Source of the DNA: Bacillota bacterium
Lineage (GTDB): Bacteria; Bacillota; Clostridia; Lachnospirales; Lachnospiraceae
Direction of reading: 5' to 3'
NCBI GenBank assembly: GCA_023425485.1
Contig: JAFACO010000089.1
Location: 1-6,378, forward strand
DNA: 6,378 nt
Below are positions 5,406 through 6,378 of this stretch, piece by piece. The notes under the pieces were generated by a model. It worked only from the letters and a program-made list of their open reading frames with translations. It had not been told where the DNA came from and ran no database searches. Each line of letters begins with the position of its first letter. Position 1 is the stretch's first letter. The position numbers were made by a program, and so were the translations under genes.

Positions 5406-6378
5406 ATGAAAGTAGTAAAGAAAATGACATCATTACTTTTAGTGTCTGCTCTGTTGGTGATAGTGTTCACCGGATGTGGGAAAAAAGATGCAGCCTCGGA
5501 TACCATTAAACTTGGTTTGGTGTTTTCGCTGACCGGAGGGACAGCAATCAGTGAAGAATGTATGTATAATTCCGCTGTTCTGGCAATTAATCAGATCAAT
5601 GAGAAGGGCGGAATTAGTGGTAAGAAGATCGAATATGTGGTAAAGGATTATGCAACCGATGCTGATAAGGCGGTAAAGGTAGTAAAGGAGTTAATTCTGG
5701 AGGATAAGGTGACTGCAATCGTAGGTCTTTACACCTCATCTTCAAGAGTAGCCGTAGAGCCTGTTCTGGAGGAATATGAGATTCCGCTTGTTTATCCAAC
5801 CTTCTATGAAGGAGAGACACCCAATGAGTATGTAGTATACACTGGCGCAGTACCTAATCAGCAGGGAGATTTATTTGTACCTTATCTTCTGGAGAATGTA
5901 TCAAACAATTTCTACTTAATCGGAACGGATACTACCTATGCAGCTGGTATTAACGAACAGGCAAATGCATTGGTAAATGAGCTGGGAGGTAATGTTGTAG
6001 GCAATGAGCTGGTTTCCTCCAATACGACTGAGTTTTCAGATATTATAGCAAAGATTAAGAATACCTGCGGTGATGATGGCTGTGTTATTTATGCGAATTT
6101 AAATGGTGACAGCGGTACCGCCTTCTATACACAGTTTGCGGCAGCAGGCTTATCAAACAAATATACCATTGCATCTTTCATTATGGATGAATCCTTCTCC
6201 ACTGCCCTTGGAACCGCAGCAGTGGGAACCTATGCTTCTGTAAATTACTTTAACTCCATTGATTCTCAAGCGAATAAGACCTTCCTAGAAGCTTATGGAA
6301 AAGAATTTGGTGAGGATAAGGTGGCATCTGTAACGGCAGTTGGTGAAGCGTCCTATAATTCTGTTTATTTACTTTCAA
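5406..6378 (+). CDS. Lipoprotein substrate-binding protein of a urea/amide-type ABC transporter, 5' part
   Basis: The frame is open from the ATG at 5406 to the right edge, giving 324 residues; family members run to roughly 400-450, so the C-terminus is missing. A lipoprotein signal is clear: basic MKVVKK, a hydrophobic run (about 9-21), then FTGC with lipidated Cys24 and a polar KKDAA linker. The mature part is a type I periplasmic-binding fold of the UrtA/AmiC group: IKLGLVFSLTGGTAISE, AINQINEKGGISGKKIEYV, YEGE, the YTGAVPNQQ signature (145-153), LIGTDTTYAAG, FSDIIAKIK and NLNGDSGTAFYTQFAAAG. Anchored outside the membrane, it would pass a small polar ligand to permease and ATPase subunits encoded downstream. 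Urea or short amides are ligands of known relatives, but its place 35 nt after a cytosine deaminase suggests a nucleobase or related ligand. AAGGAG (5393-5398) lies 7 nt before the ATG. Confidence 0.9.
   Translation, partial: MKVVKKMTSLLLVSALLVIVFTGCGKKDAASDTIKLGLVFSLTGGTAISEECMYNSAVLAINQINEKGGISGKKIEYVVKDYATDADKAVKVVKELILEDKVTAIVGLYTSSSRVAVEPVLEEYEIPLVYPTFYEGETPNEYVVYTGAVPNQQGDLFVPYLLENVSNNFYLIGTDTTYAAGINEQANALVNELGGNVVGNELVSSNTTEFSDIIAKIKNTCGDDGCVIYANLNGDSGTAFYTQFAAAGLSNKYTIASFIMDESFSTALGTAAVGTYASVNYFNSIDSQANKTFLEAYGKEFGEDKVASVTAVGEASYNSVYLLS

Overview
The window reads as an ordinary chromosomal stretch of a low-GC, anaerobic Gram-positive bacterium, most likely a Clostridia member of the Lachnospiraceae type. 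This rests on the AT-rich codon use, strong AGGAGG-type ribosome binding sites, a Csp-like subtilase, a CBS/DRTGG-containing family II pyrophosphatase and a PucR-type regulator. The species assignment is inference. All genes lie on the + strand. I see no tRNA, rRNA, CRISPR array, insertion sequence or phage gene.

Left part (1-1331): the 3' end of a subtilisin-like (S8) protease gene, entering from outside the window, ends at 602 and is closed by a clear intrinsic terminator (609-643). A promoter region with a candidate operator (TCAAAATT/AATTTTGA) then drives a two-gene type II toxin-antitoxin operon: a Phd/YefM-type antitoxin (770-1042) and a RelE/ParE-type toxin. The toxin's real start is at 1029, overlapping the antitoxin by 14 nt.

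Middle (1372-3335): a complete 549-residue manganese-dependent inorganic pyrophosphatase with regulatory CBS and DRTGG domains begins 40 nt after the toxin, with no terminator between them. After it comes a gene-poor 314-nt stretch. This holds an unassigned short open frame, a strong intrinsic terminator (3199-3229), a perfect 8+3+8 palindrome (3231-3249) and a longer imperfect hairpin (3259-3302).

Right part (3336-6378): three same-strand genes form a likely pyrimidine or nucleobase salvage cluster. They are a short PucR-family regulator (244 aa) that appears to have lost the central domain of the family, a CodA-type cytosine deaminase (413 aa), and the 5' part of a lipoprotein substrate-binding protein of the urea/amide ABC transporter family, cut by the right edge. 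The most informative observation is in the deaminase active site. The residue matching Asp314 of E. coli CodA is Ser310 here, and loss of that Asp marks the published bacterial 5-methylcytosine deaminases. A plausible reading is that the transporter brings in a nucleobase or related compound, the deaminase removes its amino group, and the PucR protein controls expression. The identity of the substrate is not settled by the sequence.
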